From Shewanella piezotolerans WP3 (GTDB lineage: Bacteria > Pseudomonadota > Gammaproteobacteria > Enterobacterales > Shewanellaceae): 64,000 nt of DNA. The position numbers were made by a program, and so were the translations under genes. Below are positions 35,757-42,449 of the stretch, one piece after another (within the stretch, counting starts at the first letter, position 1; each line of letters starts with the position of its first letter). The stretch covers positions 3,701,501-3,765,500 of the forward strand of contig NC_011566.1 in assembly GCF_000014885.1 (NCBI RefSeq), read 5' to 3'. The notes below the pieces were generated by a model that was not told the origin of the DNA, searched no databases, and saw only the letters and a program-made list of their open reading frames with translations.

Positions 35757-35948
35757 TTAGTCCAGCAGTGTCTTTGTTAAACTGTTCATTTTTTCACAAT
35801 ATTGTTTTGCGCTAGAAACCGAGTTAAAAGCATTAAGGATATTTGAATATCCTTTTTCTCTAATTTCTTCATCATTATCTGGTTTTGTCATCCATAACCA
35901 AGTTGTCACTAAAGCAAGCGGTGGCAACTCTTCTGTTGGTTTCTTCAT
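35757..35948 (-). CDS. Hypothetical small protein
   Basis: A possible protein of 63 residues: MKKPTEELPPLALVTTWLWM, then an acidic/basic helix-rich part ending in CEKMNSLTKTLLD. I do not recognise a family. Composition is protein-like (mixed charge, no long runs), but no convincing Shine-Dalgarno sequence precedes the ATG; the nearest GAG is over 10 bases away. It lies in an AT-rich stretch between two direct repeats, so it may be an acquired orphan or a chance open frame. Confidence 0.4.
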   Translation of the reverse strand: MKKPTEELPPLALVTTWLWMTKPDNDEEIREKGYSNILNAFNSVSSAKQYCEKMNSLTKTLLD

Positions 35949-36435
35949 CTATGAGTACTCAATGTTAATTGATTCCATTGTCTACAATATAGCCGGATAC
36001 TCTAGCAATGCAATAACAACTACAATCTTGTTAGGTATTGATTTTAAGATCATTATCTGTAATTGAGTGGATTGCTAGACCATCTTGGGGTTATTAACTG
36101 ATTAGGTCGCTTCAAGTAGTTTAATAGGGCTGTCCTAGGGTGTTCATGTAGTATAAACCATGACATTTATAAATTGACGCAGTGAACTGTTGAGTGACAA
36201 GGACAAGATATTCAAAACATGAAGAGTAATATATTGGTTTTTACATAACGCTTAGCCAGAGGTGTTCGTTATTGTATCTCTTTCATCTGGTGGGGAGTAA
36301 AGCAAGTTATTGGTGTGCTCTAATTAACCAATGCCCAATGTGGAGGTTTTTTAAAACTAGAGTTGTAGTTGTAACATAGTGAGGGAAAAATTTTTTACGA
36401 AGAGATAAATTACCTTAATATAGCGAGATACTTAA

Positions 36436-36528
36436 TTAGTCACTTGATAGCATGTAATGAAAAGTTGTACACACAACGGACAACAATAAAATAGCACCTA
36501 AAAAAATACCAAATTCTAAGTGTTCCAT
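36436..36528 (-). CDS. Possible 30-residue single-span membrane protein
   Basis: Translation from the ATG at 36528 gives MEHLEFGIFLGAILLLSVVC and then TTFHYMLSSD before a TAA. It is one hydrophobic helix with a charged N-terminus. GAGG lies 5 bases before the ATG, and a candidate promoter (TTAACG, 17-base spacer, TATATT on the minus strand) lies about 60-90 bases upstream. The combination of ribosome site, promoter and a membrane-helix composition is better than chance for this AT-rich DNA, but no family is recognised and no homologue comparison was possible. Confidence 0.4.
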   Translation of the reverse strand: MEHLEFGIFLGAILLLSVVCTTFHYMLSSD

Positions 36529-36817
36529 ACCAACCTCGTTAGAGTCCTTTCTACCTATTAATAAAATATAGTACAGATTGATAAAAACGTTAAAATATAT
36601 TTATGACTAAATCGAGAAACACTATTCACCTCAAATTACTTTGTATTTTCAGAGTTTAAGTAGGCTTAGGGCGAGCTAATTTTGATGTGAGAATGTGCAT
36701 ATTTGTGAAACGAAAAAGCCGAGATTTGGATCGTAATGTGAACTAGGCGTTTTTAATTTTAGCTCTAAGAAGCTATTGTCCAACTTCGAGTCAGCGAGAT
36801 CTGCACTGGCTCGTTTG

Positions 36818-36923
36818 TGCCCCAAAACGTGTTTAAAATGGATATTTCGAAGTTTAACTGTTTGTTTCTAACTTCAAAAATCTAATATAACCTTCAATTG
36901 AGTGGCCACATTATCTATACCAC
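36818..36923 (+). repeat. About 107-bp direct repeat, copy 2
   Basis: Same sequence as 35636-35743 in the same orientation, with scattered substitutions and small indels (TGCCCCAAAACGTGTTTAAA to TTATCTATACCAC). It lies 204 bases upstream of the 205-residue orphan gene. Confidence 0.78.
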
Positions 36924-37126
36924 TTCACAACTTTAAGTTGATATTTCTCTCTTCTTTTTTTTGATAATATCTTTAGCCAACGCAATTCATAGTGCTCATA
37001 TATTGGTTGCCTATATGATAACTACGAATACTTGAAATTTGTACATTCAATGGTAATTTAGACTATGATTAATTCTATGCAATAGCAATAACTGTTGGAT
37101 TTATTAAAAAGACAAATAGGGATATT

Positions 37127-37744
37127 ATGTTTTCTTTTTTTAAGCGAAAGTCACCGACAGAAAAATTTGGCGTAGAGCTTGTTGAACATTATTTAGGCTG
37201 TGCTGAGACCGCCATACATGCAATTGGACACATAACTCCAAATTATTTTAAACAAAATGCAGCCAGTGATATTGATAATTATCTATATTCATTGGGATTT
37301 TCAAAAACAGAATTGCACATGTTTAGACTTGCTTTCGTAATGTGTTCTGTTCAATTGACATTGATTTTATTAAAAAGTATTTCGATTAGTAGATCTTCAA
37401 TCAACAAGGTTGAAAGTGGTGCTTGCAAGCGCATACATGAAGTTACTGAACATTTAGGTGTGGAACTTAAATCATGTGACTATATACCCGAAATTAAACG
37501 TATTATTTCAAGTAATACACTTCTATCTAATCAAAGGCTTTTTTTCCCTGATAAAAATCCAGAAAGTGAAGATGGTATTTTCTATCAGTTAGCCGAATAT
37601 TTATACCATTCTTTTCTATCTAGCAATACCAAGCTCTCTTCTGCGTGGGTTAACAATAAGAGTTTATATGTTTTGGGGGTGGGAAATGGATTTCGATATT
37701 GTAATGAGATAGCTAAAGGCTTATATGAAAAGAAAAATTTTTAG
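37127..37744 (+). CDS. Hypothetical protein
   Basis: A 205-residue soluble protein that I do not recognise. It starts MFSFFKRKSPTEKFGVELVE; the middle holds a moderately hydrophobic helix (FRLAFVMCSVQLTLILL), and the end is LYVLGVGNGFRYCNEIAKGL. GGGATATT lies just before the ATG as a weak ribosome site. Codon use is much more AT-rich than that of neighbouring conserved genes, consistent with horizontal acquisition. The helical content and lack of signal peptide suggest a cytoplasmic protein. It is followed 54 bases later by a DUF1488-like gene on the same strand. Confidence 0.6.
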   Translation: MFSFFKRKSPTEKFGVELVEHYLGCAETAIHAIGHITPNYFKQNAASDIDNYLYSLGFSKTELHMFRLAFVMCSVQLTLILLKSISISRSSINKVESGACKRIHEVTEHLGVELKSCDYIPEIKRIISSNTLLSNQRLFFPDKNPESEDGIFYQLAEYLYHSFLSSNTKLSSAWVNNKSLYVLGVGNGFRYCNEIAKGLYEKKNF

Positions 37745-37798
37745 CTATCACGTGACATTTTTAATAGAAGTTATAACAGGACTAAATAGAGGGAAGAG

Positions 37799-38095
37799 AT
37801 GAACGTTGAACCGATAAAATTTACCGATGAAATTAAAGAGCTTGTGGGTTTAGATGCATTAGAGTTCTACGGTGCAACAGAGAAAGGTCGAAAAATTACT
37901 TGCATGGTTCAGAAACAAGCATTGGAAGACTTTTTTGATAAATCTATAAATGAGGATTTTAAAAGTTGCTTTTCTAGAATGAAATTTTTCATACTCAATA
38001 TAGCAAGGATTCTTGTATATAATAATGAATACAATAGTGACGGAGTTTACGATATTGATAATAAGGCATGCATGAAATACAAACATCTATTGTAA
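37799..38095 (+). CDS. DUF1488-like protein
   Basis: A 98-residue protein: IKFTDEIKELVGLDALEFYG, then ATEKGRKITCMVQKQALEDFF, then a helix ending VYDIDNKACMKYKHLL. The pattern of an N-terminal beta hairpin with the phrase 'C-V-QALEDFF' and a following basic helix resembles DUF1488, small proteins of unknown function in proteobacteria. GAGGGAAGAG lies before the ATG, a good ribosome site. It probably forms a unit with the gene at 37127. Family assignment is by eye and tentative. Confidence 0.55.
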   Translation: MNVEPIKFTDEIKELVGLDALEFYGATEKGRKITCMVQKQALEDFFDKSINEDFKSCFSRMKFFILNIARILVYNNEYNSDGVYDIDNKACMKYKHLL

Positions 38096-38255
38096 AAATT
38101 TTACTGTATAAAGCTTTAGCTTGATTTTTATGTCTCAAGTTATCAATAGGATAAAGGGGCTGGATATGTGGAGAACAGTATAAACTTTATATAATTGCCA
38201 TACATTTTCTAATCTGAGCAGCCTTCTTTTAGAACCTCAGATCTAAAACATTTCT

Positions 38256-38391
38256 GTCCAAAAACGAGTTAACGACTACCATGGGCTTGCTAGGTATTCA
38301 TCTGGGGTGGGCTATGCAAGCTTCTAAATCATGGGTGATTTAGTAGAGCCTATAGGGATATATTCACGACTTGTAGAAGCTCAATGCGGCT
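38256..38391 (+). repeat. About 135-bp direct repeat with hairpin, copy A
   Basis: Begins GTCCAAAAACGAGTTAA and contains GCTTCTAAATCATGGGTGAT, in which CTAAATCA and TGATTTAG pair perfectly around TGGG, followed by AGTAGAGCCTATAGGGATAT and ATTCACG. Matched by 38594-38735 in the same orientation. Confidence 0.75.
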
Positions 38392-38440
38392 TAATTACAT
38401 TGGGCTTAACTTAAGGCTCAAATGCTAAATGGTTGCGCTT

Positions 38441-38560
38441 TTCTAACCGAGTGTAGATACGGCTGAGGCCTTCGAAAACAGGACGTTTTCGTTGAGCCCA
38501 CAAGGATGTGTTCACGGCGAGCCTCTGCAGTATCTGCACATACGCCGACCGCAGGTCATT
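38441..38560 (+). repeat. Inverted, diverged copy of the 35.1-35.6 kb hairpin repeat core
   Basis: GTGTAGATACGGC at the left and CTGCAGTATCTGCACATAC at the right match the reverse complement of the ends of the cores at about 35.23-35.32 and 35.49-35.58 kb. Between them is a hairpin-rich part with CGAAAACAGGACGTTTTCG and ACAAGGATGTGTTCACGGC. The arms are conserved and the centre is not, as expected of a mobile or structured non-coding element. It lies between copies A and B of the 135-bp repeat. Confidence 0.6.
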
Positions 38561-38593
38561 GGAACCACCTTTGTCAGAAGATAACTCACTTTT

Positions 38594-38735
38594 GTCCAAC
38601 AACGAGTTAGTCATTAAAATGAGTTTGCTAGTTATTCATCTGGGTTGGGCTGTGCAAGCTTCTAAATCATGGATGATTTAGTAGAGCCTATAGGGATATA
38701 TTCACGGCGACTTGCAACAGCTCAAGGCTGCGGAA
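38594..38735 (+). repeat. About 135-bp direct repeat with hairpin, copy B
   Basis: Same element as 38256-38391: GTCCAACAACGAGTTAG, CTAAATCATGGATGATTTAG (perfect stem), AGAGCCTATAGGGATATATT. It ends within 60 bases of the first CsrB-family RNA terminator. Confidence 0.75.
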
Positions 38736-38766
38736 TAGCACTCGATTGATGGGTAAAGGTAAATCC

Positions 38767-38790
38767 AGCGTCGATTATAGAATCGACGCT
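38767..38790. repeat. Perfect 10-bp-arm hairpin downstream of csrB1
   Basis: AGCGTCGATT-ATAG-AATCGACGCT is a perfect inverted repeat immediately beyond the end of the first CsrB-family RNA. No T-run follows on either strand, so it may protect or separate transcripts instead of terminating them. Confidence 0.6.
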
Positions 38791-38792
38791 AA

Positions 38793-38826
38793 AGAAAAAG
38801 CGCGGCCCCAGAGGAGACGCGCCTTC
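38793..38826 (-). terminator. Terminator of csrB copy 1
   Basis: On the minus strand, GGCGCGTCTCC...GGGGCCGCGC forms an imperfect GC-rich stem followed by TTTTTCTTT. It lies immediately after the last GGA motifs. Confidence 0.75.
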
Positions 38827-39209
38827 GCTATTACTTTGTAAGCTCATCCTGCTATTTTCATGCTCCTTGCACCATCCATGCGTAACTTGGCTCCCTGCCC
38901 ATCCATGTATCCATTTTTTCCTTGTACCTTACGGTACTCATCCCTGTTTCTTAGTAATCCATTTACTAAGCTTGCTCATCCTAAGCGTGTCCTACATCAT
39001 CCTTGAGAGTCCATTCATTAACTATCCGTAGCATCCTACCTTCCGAGGTAGTAAACCTTCCGTCCTGGATTGTTTAACCGCTCCTTGGTCGTTTTGGCAA
39101 TCAATCCTTGAAAGCCCCGTCCATGATAGTTATCCATATTAAGTGCGAATCCTTCGTCACTTTTTAGATCTTCCTAATCTGTGAATCCTTTCCACATGCG
39201 TCCTTGCAC
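38793..39209 (-). ncRNA. csrB: CsrB-family regulatory RNA, copy 1
   Basis: Sequesters CsrA, the global post-transcriptional regulator. On the minus strand I count 27 GGA motifs between 39205 and 38841, many as AGGAT, ATGGA or AAGGA. Several sit in the loops of perfect hairpins: CTTAGTAA-ATGGA-TTACTAAG at 38950-38970 and CTACCT-CGGA-AGGTAG at 39036-39051. A candidate -10 box TATTAT (39216-39221) puts the 5' end near 39209. A GC-rich hairpin followed by CTTTTTCTTT ends it near 38793, so about 417 bases (E. coli CsrB 369). No protein frame fits. Flanking genes match the E. coli csrB locus. The 5' end is estimated. Confidence 0.9.
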
Positions 39210-39215
39210 AATCAA

Positions 39216-39221
39216 ATAATA
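39216..39221 (-). promoter_or_regulatory. Candidate -10 box of csrB copy 1
   Basis: TATTAT on the minus strand. Its centre is 169 bases from the centre of the upstream palindrome at 39379-39396, exactly the same distance as in the second copy. There is no good -35 box, as expected for an activator-dependent promoter. Confidence 0.65.
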
Positions 39222-39378
39222 AGTCAAAATCAAACAAATGTTAGCTAAAGATCGATAATTTAACATTCGTTCACATTTACCACATGCAAGCATAAACAGC
39301 TAACCACCTGATTTACCTATGCATTTATAGAAAACATACTATATAGCGACAACTTAAAGCCCTTATTTCGCACGAAGC

Positions 39379-39396
39379 TGTAAGAGATCTCTCACA
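39379..39396 (-). promoter_or_regulatory. GacA/UvrY upstream activating sequence of csrB copy 1
   Basis: TGTAAGAGATCTCTCACA, an 18-base palindrome with one mismatch. It matches the TGTAAG-N6-CTTACA consensus bound by GacA/UvrY/SirA response regulators upstream of csrB and rsmZ-type genes. It lies about 178 bases before the estimated transcription start. Confidence 0.85.
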
Positions 39397-39431
39397 TGGA
39401 ACCGAGCAAATTATCAAACGATATGTTTAGC

Positions 39432-39462
39432 TAAAAGAAAGGGCGCACCTTTCGGTGCGCCC
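39432..39462 (-). terminator. Terminator of csrB-family RNA copy 2
   Basis: GGGCGCACC-GAAA-GGTGCGCCC on the minus strand, a perfect hairpin (39441-39462) followed by TTTCTTTTAG. It lies only 36 bases before the activating palindrome of copy 1. Confidence 0.9.
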
Positions 39463-39848
39463 AGATCTAGCTTCTTTTAGCTTTCCCGCTATATATGTGC
39501 TCCCTGCATCATCCTTGGTTAACGTGCATCCTGCATCTTCCTTGTAAATCCCTTTATATCCATGTACACATGGTACAAACTCCATTTATCAGCTTATCCT
39601 AAGCCAAATTCCTCTTCCTGAGGTTGTCCTAATTGCGTCCTGCAAATTCCTAACTCGTTAATAAGTATCTGGTTAATAATCAAGCTCTACAATGGCGCTG
39701 ACTAATCAAGCATTTCCAATATTAAACTAACTTATCCTTAAGTTAGTGGCTTAACATACTTAATAACTGTATAAGCAAATCTAACAATCGACACTGATAC
39801 GGCATCTCATATTGAGTAAAGCCACAGCGTTATCTCTCGTGATTTCTT
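39432..39848 (-). ncRNA. csrC: CsrB-family regulatory RNA, copy 2
   Basis: A second CsrA-sequestering RNA in tandem with the first. I count 16 GGA motifs on the minus strand. They include AGGA in the loop of the perfect hairpin CTAACTTA-AGGA-TAAGTTAG (39727-39746), and runs such as CAGGAAGAGGAA, CAGGATGC and AAGGATGATGCAGGGAG near the 3' end. The candidate -10 box TATACT (39855-39860) puts the 5' end near 39848; a strong terminator ends it near 39432, giving about 417 bases, the same as copy 1. Primary sequence between the copies is diverged apart from the GGA motifs. The name csrC is used only to tell it from copy 1. Confidence 0.88.
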
Positions 39849-39854
39849 AAGGTA

Positions 39855-39860
39855 AGTATA
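39855..39860 (-). promoter_or_regulatory. Candidate -10 box of csrB-family RNA copy 2
   Basis: TATACT on the minus strand, 169 bases (centre to centre) from the palindrome at 40018-40035. No clear -35 box. Confidence 0.7.
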
Positions 39861-40017
39861 TCTATTCATTAAGCGAAAAAATTGCGACTACTACCAACCT
39901 TCAAAGCTGTAACATTATTGCAGCAATTACAACTAACCATAACCGCTTGATTTAATAGGACTAAACCTCAAGTGCGAGGTGGTTCCAACAACAAATCAAT
40001 TTAATATCCCACAGCAA

Positions 40018-40035
40018 AGTAAGAGATCTCTTACA
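40018..40035 (-). promoter_or_regulatory. GacA/UvrY upstream activating sequence of copy 2
   Basis: AGTAAGAGATCTCTTACA, palindromic except for the terminal base, matches the GacA/UvrY box. It lies 22 bases beyond the stop codon of the DUF962 gene. Confidence 0.87.
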
Positions 40036-40057
40036 ACAATGTGAAACTAAACGGAGA

Positions 40058-40363
40058 TCACAGTTTAATTTTTCTACGGATAGCTGCAAAATACATAACC
40101 CAATCAGCCAGTAAGCTGTAGAAAGGATACTCAAATGTCGCAGGCCTATTTTTCTCAAATAGAAAATGTCCTAGCCACGCAAATCCATATCCTATAACCG
40201 GAAGCGACAAAAGTAGCAGCCATTGGCCTAAGTAGAGTGTAATCGCCAGCATTAAAATAACCAGAGAACTACCGATATAATGTAGAGTTCGGCAAATGTC
40301 ATTTTGATGCTGCGAAAGGTAGAAAGGATAAAACTCCGCAAAACTATTAAACCGCTTACTCAT
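40058..40363 (-). CDS. DUF962/Mpo1-like membrane protein
   Basis: A 101-residue protein with two hydrophobic segments. The N-terminus FAEFYPFYLSQHQNDICRTLHYIGSSLVI and GFAWLGHFLFEKNRPATFEYPFYSL carry the conserved histidines of the DUF962 family, related to yeast Mpo1, an iron-dependent 2-hydroxy fatty acid dioxygenase in alpha-oxidation. Whether the bacterial short forms have that activity is not established. It overlaps the upstream acetyltransferase gene by 8 bases, so the two are coupled. Its stop codon lies just upstream of a csr activating box. Confidence 0.85.
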   Translation of the reverse strand: MSKRFNSFAEFYPFYLSQHQNDICRTLHYIGSSLVILMLAITLYLGQWLLLLSLPVIGYGFAWLGHFLFEKNRPATFEYPFYSLLADWVMYFAAIRRKIKL

Positions 40364-40994
40364 TGTTTTGACCTCGATAAAACATTAGCTCTCCAGCCAC
40401 GTTACCTATCGCTAGTTGTTCTAGTTTTTCAAATCCATGGCTTGCAAATAACTTATTATGTGCAGGCTCACTGACAAATACACCAACACCATCGAGATGC
40501 GGTTGTTCATCACACCAACTTAGTACTGTTTTAACAAGCTGGCTGCCGTACCCTTTGCCCTGTTCATTAGTAGAAACAGCAATAAATTGGATTATTCCAC
40601 AGTTAGCATTTGGTAAGCTTTCCACGATCTGATGCTCTTTTTTGATCCAAGCTTGAGTTGATTGCCAGCCAGCACTAATCAGCATTTTTAAACGCCAATG
40701 CCAGTAACGTGCCTCTCCAAGTGGAACTTGCTGAGTTGCAATGCAGGCGACTCCAATAAGTCGCTCATCTGAAAATATACCTATCAACCCCTGCTCTTGT
40801 TGCCACAACTCGTTTAACTCCTCACGAATTGCACCGCGTAATTTTTGCTCATACTGAGCTGTATCATTACGGTACAGAGCGTCCATAAAGAAAGGGTCAT
40901 CATGATATGCGTTATAAAGAATTGAAGCGGCGACTCTTAAATCTTCAGCTGTTAGATATACAGCTCGGCACTCTTGCGAGGCTTGATTTTCCAT
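40356..40994 (-). CDS. GNAT family N-acetyltransferase
   Basis: A 212-residue protein with the GNAT acetyl-CoA-binding motif in FIAVSTNEQGKGYGSQLVKT (Q/RxxGxG/A). Typical flanking strands precede it (IGIFSDERLIGVACIA) and a C-terminal GVGVFVSEPAHNKLFASHGFEKLEQL segment follows. The substrate is unknown; it could be a small molecule or a protein N-terminus. It is followed by the DUF962 gene with an 8-base overlap. Confidence 0.82.
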   Translation of the reverse strand: MENQASQECRAVYLTAEDLRVAASILYNAYHDDPFFMDALYRNDTAQYEQKLRGAIREELNELWQQEQGLIGIFSDERLIGVACIATQQVPLGEARYWHWRLKMLISAGWQSTQAWIKKEHQIVESLPNANCGIIQFIAVSTNEQGKGYGSQLVKTVLSWCDEQPHLDGVGVFVSEPAHNKLFASHGFEKLEQLAIGNVAGELMFYRGQNNE

Positions 40995-41323
40995 TATTAT
41001 TTTCCTTGATCGAGATCACACAATACCAATGTATCAAGCTTTACAAAAAGTGCAATTATTAATCAAAGCAAACAATAACAGCCGCTCTTTAGCGCTAATA
41101 CTTTAGCTTTTTATGATAAAACAGATACTAGAAGCGGTTTAACTATCGAGCTTTGTTTTCCTCTTAACTCAATAACTTAGATAAAATCTTGAGCGATACT
41201 GCATAGCTCGCTAACTGAACATCTCGGCACGCAGCGACAGAAGGCATTAAGCCTGCTTGAAAAAGCAGATGTATGAGGTTTGAGCCATACTATAGCCAAG
41301 CACTTTTCAACGGAGATAACGGC
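40995..41323. other. Intergenic region between divergent genes
   Basis: About 330 bases between the acetyltransferase and the DUF2789 gene. It should hold two divergent promoters. I see no repeat, hairpin or RNA gene. A short frame upstream of 41324 (from 41273) is an N-terminal extension without family support. Confidence 0.35.
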
Positions 41324-41554
41324 ATGGACACCACCCAGGGAGATCTAGAACATTTATTTCAGCAATTAGGTTTGCAAAGTGATGGTATTTCCATCGAAGG
41401 ATTTGTTAAAAAACACCATTTACCAGAGGGGCTGCTTATTCAACAAGCTGACTTTTGGAGCGAGTCGCAACGACATTTTTTAGCAGAAGCATTAGCTGAA
41501 GATGCCCAGTGGTCTGATGTTATTGACCATCTGGACACCTTATTAAGAAAGTAA
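41324..41554 (+). CDS. DUF2789 family protein
   Basis: A 76-residue protein from the ATG at 41324, chosen because CGGAG lies 8 bases upstream and the family begins with this MDT motif. LEHLFQQLGLQSDGISIEGF, HHLPEGLLIQQADFWSESQR and FLAEALAEDAQWSDVIDHLD match DUF2789 closely. It is a small helical protein of unknown function found in gammaproteobacteria. It is convergent with the DUF3192 lipoprotein gene. Confidence 0.85.
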   Translation: MDTTQGDLEHLFQQLGLQSDGISIEGFVKKHHLPEGLLIQQADFWSESQRHFLAEALAEDAQWSDVIDHLDTLLRK

Positions 41555-41571
41555 CTTGGCGGGAGTAACGC

Positions 41572-41943
41572 TTAAATTTTGCTGTAAGCCATCTCGCCCC
41601 AACCCACTAAGATATTGTTGCTAATGACGACAGGAGTACATTCGTCTTTAGTGGTTTTACCGTCACCTTTTAAACGTTGAGTTCGGTAAAAAAGTACATG
41701 TACTTCTTTATCTTGCTGTATATAAGCTTCATTAAAATCGGCTGTTCCCATAAGCGTCGTCACTTGATCTTTAGACATGCCCAAGGAGATTTTAGCTAGA
41801 TTTCCGCGATTAATTTCTTGTGTTTTTTGCCATGAACCATTGTTATCCCAGTCAGATTCACCATCGCCAACATTGATCACGCAGCCAGTTAGCCCTATGC
41901 TTGCAATCCCAAAAAACGCTAAACTTAGTAGATTTTTTTTCAC
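41572..41943 (-). CDS. DUF3192 family lipoprotein
   Basis: A 123-residue protein with a lipoprotein signal (SIGLTGC, lipidation at the cysteine), so it is anchored in a membrane facing the periplasm. The mature domain (RGNLAKISLGMSKDQVTTLMG, then YRTQRLKGDGKTTKDECTPV and NNILVGWGEMAY) is the DUF3192 fold, related to the SmpA/BamE-like fold by its 'LGMSKDQV-LMG' helix. Its function is unknown. Confidence 0.87.
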   Translation of the reverse strand: MKKNLLSLAFFGIASIGLTGCVINVGDGESDWDNNGSWQKTQEINRGNLAKISLGMSKDQVTTLMGTADFNEAYIQQDKEVHVLFYRTQRLKGDGKTTKDECTPVVISNNILVGWGEMAYSKI

Positions 41944-42093
41944 TTTAACTTCCTGTATTTATTTTGATTTTATAAACTTCAATAAAGCAAACAGTATGCC
42001 AAGAGTTAAGTGGTTGTTTTAATGTGATTTATGTAATCCGTGTTAGCCATTTTAACTAAATAGACTATTACAGAGTAAGGAATTTAACCAACG

Positions 42094-42444
42094 ATGAGCC
42101 CACTAGACCAAGTACTCTGCGCAGCAAAACAGCTTAGCGATGAAGGTAAAAACCCTACTCTAGCGTTAATAAAAACCAAACTAGGGATCAGCGTGGCGAT
42201 GCCAACCTTGATCCAAGGTCTACAACAGTACAAATCGATGAGTGATGCTGACAAAGCCAGCATCAAAACAACAGCGCAAGTCAATGCTGCCGCACAAGAA
42301 GAGCTGCAACAACAGTCTGCTAACGATCAACAAAGAGTTGCAAAATTAGAGCAAGAGCTTGTGCTACTTAAAAAAGAGCTAAAAGCAGTAACCCAAAGAT
42401 TGACCATACTTGAATCGGTAGCCAATAAAACCAGTGAGAAATAG
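42094..42444 (+). CDS. Hypothetical protein with possible KfrA-like DNA-binding N-terminus and coiled coil
   Basis: A 116-residue protein. Residues 1-50 (AAKQLSDEGKNPTLALIKTK, then LGISVAMPTLIQGLQQYK) resemble the helix-turn-helix of KfrA-type proteins (DUF-type, 'G-xPT-xxVR-LG'). Residues 75-112 form a coiled coil (VAKLEQELVLLKKELKAVTQ). A DNA-binding or nucleoid-associated role is plausible but not proven. It lies 5 bases upstream of the DUF2310 gene, and the same pairing would support a shared role. Confidence 0.6.
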   Translation: MSPLDQVLCAAKQLSDEGKNPTLALIKTKLGISVAMPTLIQGLQQYKSMSDADKASIKTTAQVNAAAQEELQQQSANDQQRVAKLEQELVLLKKELKAVTQRLTILESVANKTSEK

Positions 42445-42449
42445 AGATA

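Larger units (their letters stand above)
35949..37126. other. AT-rich spacer with few features
   Basis: About 1.2 kb between the small gene at 35757-35948 and the 205-residue gene at 37127. It holds the possible 30-residue membrane protein (36436-36528) and the second copy of the 107-bp direct repeat (36818-36923). The rest shows no reading frame, hairpin or RNA I recognise. The base composition is clearly more AT-rich than the flanking conserved genes. Confidence 0.5.

Noticed and set aside
38411..38614. 67-residue frame on the minus strand over the inverted hairpin element
   Set aside because: It spans the palindromic repeat core and is not kept in the related copies, so the element is better read as non-coding.
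38256..38735. Integron attC sites, because of paired GTCCAA...GAGTTA-like ends
   Set aside because: The GTTRRRY/RYYYAAC core pair of attC is not met convincingly, and no integrase gene or cassette series is visible.
38793..39848. The TCC-rich stretches as protein-coding or simple repeats
   Set aside because: No long frame exists on either strand; the GGA spacing, hairpin loops, paired upstream palindromes and terminators fit CsrB-family RNA much better.
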